Below are positions 5,969 to 8,494 of a stretch of 8,494 nt of DNA, one piece after another; the first letter of the stretch is position 1; the number at the start of each line of letters is the position of its first letter. The translations under genes were made by a program, and so were the position numbers. Origin of the DNA: DAOMNN01 sp050486545 (lineage in GTDB: Bacteria > Pseudomonadota > Gammaproteobacteria > Burkholderiales > Rhodocyclaceae); assembly GCA_050486545.1 (NCBI GenBank), contig JBJHDM010000095.1:1-8494 (forward strand), given 5' to 3'. The notes below the pieces were generated by a model. That model saw only the letters and a list, made by a program, of their open reading frames with translations. It was not told where the DNA came from and made no database searches.

Positions 5969-8494
5969 CTACCCGCAGGTTCCCACCGCACCGCAGGCGG
6001 TGCAGAAATCGCAGCCGTCCTTGCGGATCACCGAGTTGTTGCCGCATTCGGAGCACTGGCCGCCTTGCATGACTTGCGGGTCGCTGTCCTTGTGCGGGGC
6101 TTCGAGGATGCCCATTTCGCGGGTCGGGAAGCCGTTTTCGTCGAGCACGCCGAGCATCGCGTAGCGGTGGATGATGAGCTGGGCGATGTAGGCCACGGTG
6201 CTGGGGTAGTTCTGCTGGCGCTTGGTGCCGGGCACGAAGGCCATGAAGTCGCCCAGGGGTTCCGGGTAGTTGAGCAGCTTGCGCAGCTTCATGCCGATCC
6301 AGGCCGGGTCCATCACGCGCATGTCGAGCGAGAGGATGCGGGTCAAGCCGTCGAGTGCGCGCGGATAGTTGCCCGAGAGCCACAGCGAGTAGGGGCGGGT
6401 GACGCCGTCGGGCAGGGTGATTTCCTTGAGGCCGAGCACGAAGTCCTCGCCGGTGGCGGGGTTGGCGATGTCGACCGTCCAGGACAGCGTGCCGTCGGTG
6501 CCGGTTTTGGGTTCGTTGAGGCTGAACAGGCTGTCCAGCACCGGGGTCGCGCCTTCACCGTCGAGGGCGTCGAGCTTTTCGCAGCGGTAGCGCACGACCT
6601 GGGCGAAGGCCGAGACCACGCCCGGGAAAAGCTGCTTCTCGCCGTGCGGCGGGAAGGGCATTTCGAAGGACTTCTCGCCGATGGTGCGGGCCAGGGTTTC
6701 GAGCTTGAGCTTGAGCCAGCCGCGGTCGTTGGCGCGCATGTCCATGGACAGCGTCTTGGCGACGGCGCCGAGTCCGCGCGGCTGGTCGGCGCCGTTGACC
6801 CAGACTTCGAACGGGAAGGCGTCGTGGCCCTTGGCGTCGTTGGTGAAGTTGCCTTCGCTGTCACGCTGGACGTGGCCGACGAACAGCGCGAACTCGCCCT
6901 GCGGGCTGTTGAGCATGTAAGTCCAGGCCATGTTGCCGTCGGGCATGTCGGGACGGCCGGGCCAGCGCAGGCTGGAAAGCACCGGCGCGGGCAGGCTCTT
7001 GATCGACAGGCGACGGTTGGCGTCGGAGAGTTCGACGTCCTGCGGCTGCTTCTGCTCGGCGGTCGGGGTCACCGACAGCACGGCGCCCAGCACGTTGTTC
7101 GGACGGTAGGTGGCGAGGCCCTTGAGGCCGGCCTTCCAGGCCGTCATGTAGAGGTCTTCGAAGTCGGCGTAGGGGTAGTCGGCCGGCACGTTCACCGTCT
7201 TGGAAATCGAGGTGTCGACGTAGGGGGCGACGGCCGCGACCATGTCCTTGTGGGCCTGGGCGGAGATTTCCAGCGCAGTGACGAAGTAATCGGGCAGTTT
7301 CTCGACGTTGCCGCCGCCGTGCTTGTACAGGCGCCACGCGTAGTCCTCGACGGCGTATTCCTTGAAGGTGCCGTCGGCCATGCGCTTGCGCCGCGTGTAG
7401 GTGTAGGAGAAGGGCGGCTCGATGCCGTTCGAGGCGTTGTCGGCAAAGGCCAGCGAGATCGTGCCGGTGGGGGCGATCGACAGCAGGTGCGAGTTGCGCA
7501 CGCCGTGCTTGCGGATCTTCTCCTTGATGTCGGCCGGCAGGCGCGAGGCGAAGTTGCCGCCGGACAGATACATGTCGGCATTGAAGAGCGGGAAGTGACC
7601 GCGCTCGATGGCGAGGTCGACCGAGGCGAGGTAGGCGCGGTTGCGCATGAACTCGGAGATCTTCGTGGCCGTTTCACGCGCCTGGGCGGTGTCGTAGCGC
7701 TGGCACAGCATGATCAGCGTGTCGCCCAGGCCGGTGAAGCCGAGGCCGACGCGGCGCTTGGACTGCGCTTCGGCTTCCTGCTCCTTGAGCGGCCAGTGCG
7801 TGACGTCGAGCACGTTGTCGAGCATGCGGATGGCGACATCGACGACCTTGCCGAAGCCCTCGTAATCGAAGCTGGCCTTGTCGGTGAACGGCTGCTTGAC
7901 GAAGGGCGTGAGGTTGATCGAACCGAGGTCGCAGCAGCCGTAGGGCGGCAGCGGCTGCTCGGCGCAGGGGTTGGTGGCCTCGATGGTCTCGCAGTAGTAG
8001 AGGTTGTTGTCCGCGTTCATGCGGTCGAGGAACAGGATGCCCGGCTCGGCGTGGTCGTAGGTCGAGCGCATGATCTGGTCCCACAGGTCGCGCGCGCGCA
8101 CCTTGCGGTAGACCCACGCGCCGTCGTCGCGCTGGTAGGCACCGGACTGCTTGAGATCGTCGATGGGCTCGGCCTTGTGCGCAAGCTCGACGTCGGTGTC
8201 CTTCTCGACGGCGCTCATGAAGGCGTCGGTGACGCCGACCGAGATGTTGAAGTTGGTGAGGTCGCCTTCATCCTTGGCGTGGATGAATTCCTCGATGTCG
8301 GGGTGATCGCAGCGCAGCACGCCCATTTGCGCACCACGGCGGGCACCGGCCGATTCCACCGTCTCGCACGAGCGGTCGAACACGCGCATGTAGGACACCG
8401 GGCCCGACGCGTTGGACTGCGTGCCCTTCACCAGTGCGCCCTTGGGGCGGATGCTGGAAAAATCGTAGCCCACGCCGCCGCCGCGACGCATGGT
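5969..8494 (-). CDS. nrdJ: Adenosylcobalamin-dependent (class II) ribonucleotide reductase, C-terminal part
   Basis: Cytoplasmic enzyme reducing ribonucleotides to deoxyribonucleotides with coenzyme B12 as radical source, without oxygen or a second subunit. The frame is open to the right edge; the Met at 8491 is internal (MRRGGGVGYDFS is a conserved mid-protein motif), so roughly the first 100-150 residues, including the partner cysteine of the redox pair, lie outside. Numbering from that Met: NPCAE at 174-178 gives the radical cysteine C176 with N174 and E178; C187, eleven residues on, fits the second redox cysteine. RRVGLGFTGLGD (246-257) and APTGTISL (340-347) are further barrel motifs. 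The catalytic barrel ends near 470. Residues about 520-640 and 668-786 are two similar domains (see findings), resembling TSCPD-type RNR tails. The C terminus has CSEC (813-816), CDFCTAC (827-833) and C839, a zinc-ribbon-like swinging tail that re-reduces the active site. Third-position GC is very high. Convergent with cusA, apparently monocistronic at this end. Confidence 0.96.
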   Translation of the reverse strand, partial: TMRRGGGVGYDFSSIRPKGALVKGTQSNASGPVSYMRVFDRSCETVESAGARRGAQMGVLRCDHPDIEEFIHAKDEGDLTNFNISVGVTDAFMSAVEKDTDVELAHKAEPIDDLKQSGAYQRDDGAWVYRKVRARDLWDQIMRSTYDHAEPGILFLDRMNADNNLYYCETIEATNPCAEQPLPPYGCCDLGSINLTPFVKQPFTDKASFDYEGFGKVVDVAIRMLDNVLDVTHWPLKEQEAEAQSKRRVGLGFTGLGDTLIMLCQRYDTAQARETATKISEFMRNRAYLASVDLAIERGHFPLFNADMYLSGGNFASRLPADIKEKIRKHGVRNSHLLSIAPTGTISLAFADNASNGIEPPFSYTYTRRKRMADGTFKEYAVEDYAWRLYKHGGGNVEKLPDYFVTALEISAQAHKDMVAAVAPYVDTSISKTVNVPADYPYADFEDLYMTAWKAGLKGLATYRPNNVLGAVLSVTPTAEQKQPQDVELSDANRRLSIKSLPAPVLSSLRWPGRPDMPDGNMAWTYMLNSPQGEFALFVGHVQRDSEGNFTNDAKGHDAFPFEVWVNGADQPRGLGAVAKTLSMDMRANDRGWLKLKLETLARTIGEKSFEMPFPPHGEKQLFPGVVSAFAQVVRYRCEKLDALDGEGATPVLDSLFSLNEPKTGTDGTLSWTVDIANPATGEDFVLGLKEITLPDGVTRPYSLWLSGNYPRALDGLTRILSLDMRVMDPAWIGMKLRKLLNYPEPLGDFMAFVPGTKRQQNYPSTVAYIAQLIIHRYAMLGVLDENGFPTREMGILEAPHKDSDPQVMQGGQCSECGNNSVIRKDGCDFCTACGAVGTCG
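6134..6934 (-). repeat. Tandem protein-level duplication within nrdJ C-terminal region
   Basis: Two segments of NrdJ align nearly without gaps at an offset of 139-140 residues: copy A about residues 520-640 (nt 6572-6934) and copy B about 668-786 (nt 6134-6490). Matching landmarks are PFEVWV/PYSLWL (560/700), LSMDMR/LSLDMR (581/720), a Trp followed by a K-L helix (592/731) and AFAQVVRYR/AYIAQLIIHRY (628/767). The DNA copies are not obviously alike, so the duplication is old. The domain identity (TSCPD-like) is recalled, not computed. Confidence 0.7.

Noticed and set aside
5748..6164. Plus-strand 138-residue frame in the gap running into nrdJ
   Set aside because: It overlaps the nrdJ terminator and the conserved cysteine tail, has no ribosome site and shows no known motif.
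5631..6383. Minus-strand 250-residue frame overlapping the nrdJ end and the gap
   Set aside because: Most of it is an off-frame shadow of nrdJ; the part in the gap has no start or family signal, though a decayed transposase fragment cannot be excluded.
8489..8491. ATG at the right edge as the nrdJ start
   Set aside because: It falls within a conserved internal motif before GGGVGYDFS, and the codon before it is in frame and open.

Overview
The window looks like chromosomal (or chromid) DNA of a GC-rich Gram-negative bacterium, most likely a betaproteobacterium of the Rhodocyclales/Burkholderiales kind. This rests on a tripartite RND metal pump with an outer-membrane channel, an adaptor with a SilB-like CusF tail, and a class II (B12-dependent) ribonucleotide reductase of the long proteobacterial type. 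The taxonomic placement is inference; no rRNA or other marker is present.

Layout: (1) 1-5610, plus strand: a tightly packed cusC-cusB-cusA operon. cusC is cut by the left edge. cusB starts with GTG inside the cusC stop (4-base overlap), and cusA starts one base after the cusB stop. (2) 5611-5968: a 358-bp non-coding gap between convergent genes. It holds a short hairpin, a 96-bp segment bounded by a 14/15-bp inverted repeat, and a clear intrinsic terminator for the minus-strand gene. (3) 5969-8494, minus strand: the C-terminal ~840 residues of nrdJ, an adenosylcobalamin-dependent ribonucleotide reductase, cut by the right edge before its N-terminal part.

The three cus products would form one envelope-spanning complex: CusA (inner-membrane proton-driven pump), CusB (periplasmic adaptor) and CusC (outer-membrane channel). 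Methionines known to bind and relay Cu(I)/Ag(I) in E. coli CusA and CusB are present at equivalent places. The adaptor also carries a fused CusF metallochaperone domain with the complete His/Trp/Met/Met site, so the separate CusF of enterobacteria is built into CusB here. The specificity is therefore monovalent copper/silver rather than zinc/cobalt/cadmium. nrdJ is an unrelated housekeeping gene (deoxynucleotide supply), and its third-codon-position GC is visibly higher than that of cusA.

I see no wholly new system. The points most worth a second look are the tandem duplication in the C-terminal part of NrdJ, the small inverted-repeat element between the operons, and the three metal sites gathered in the CusB adaptor.
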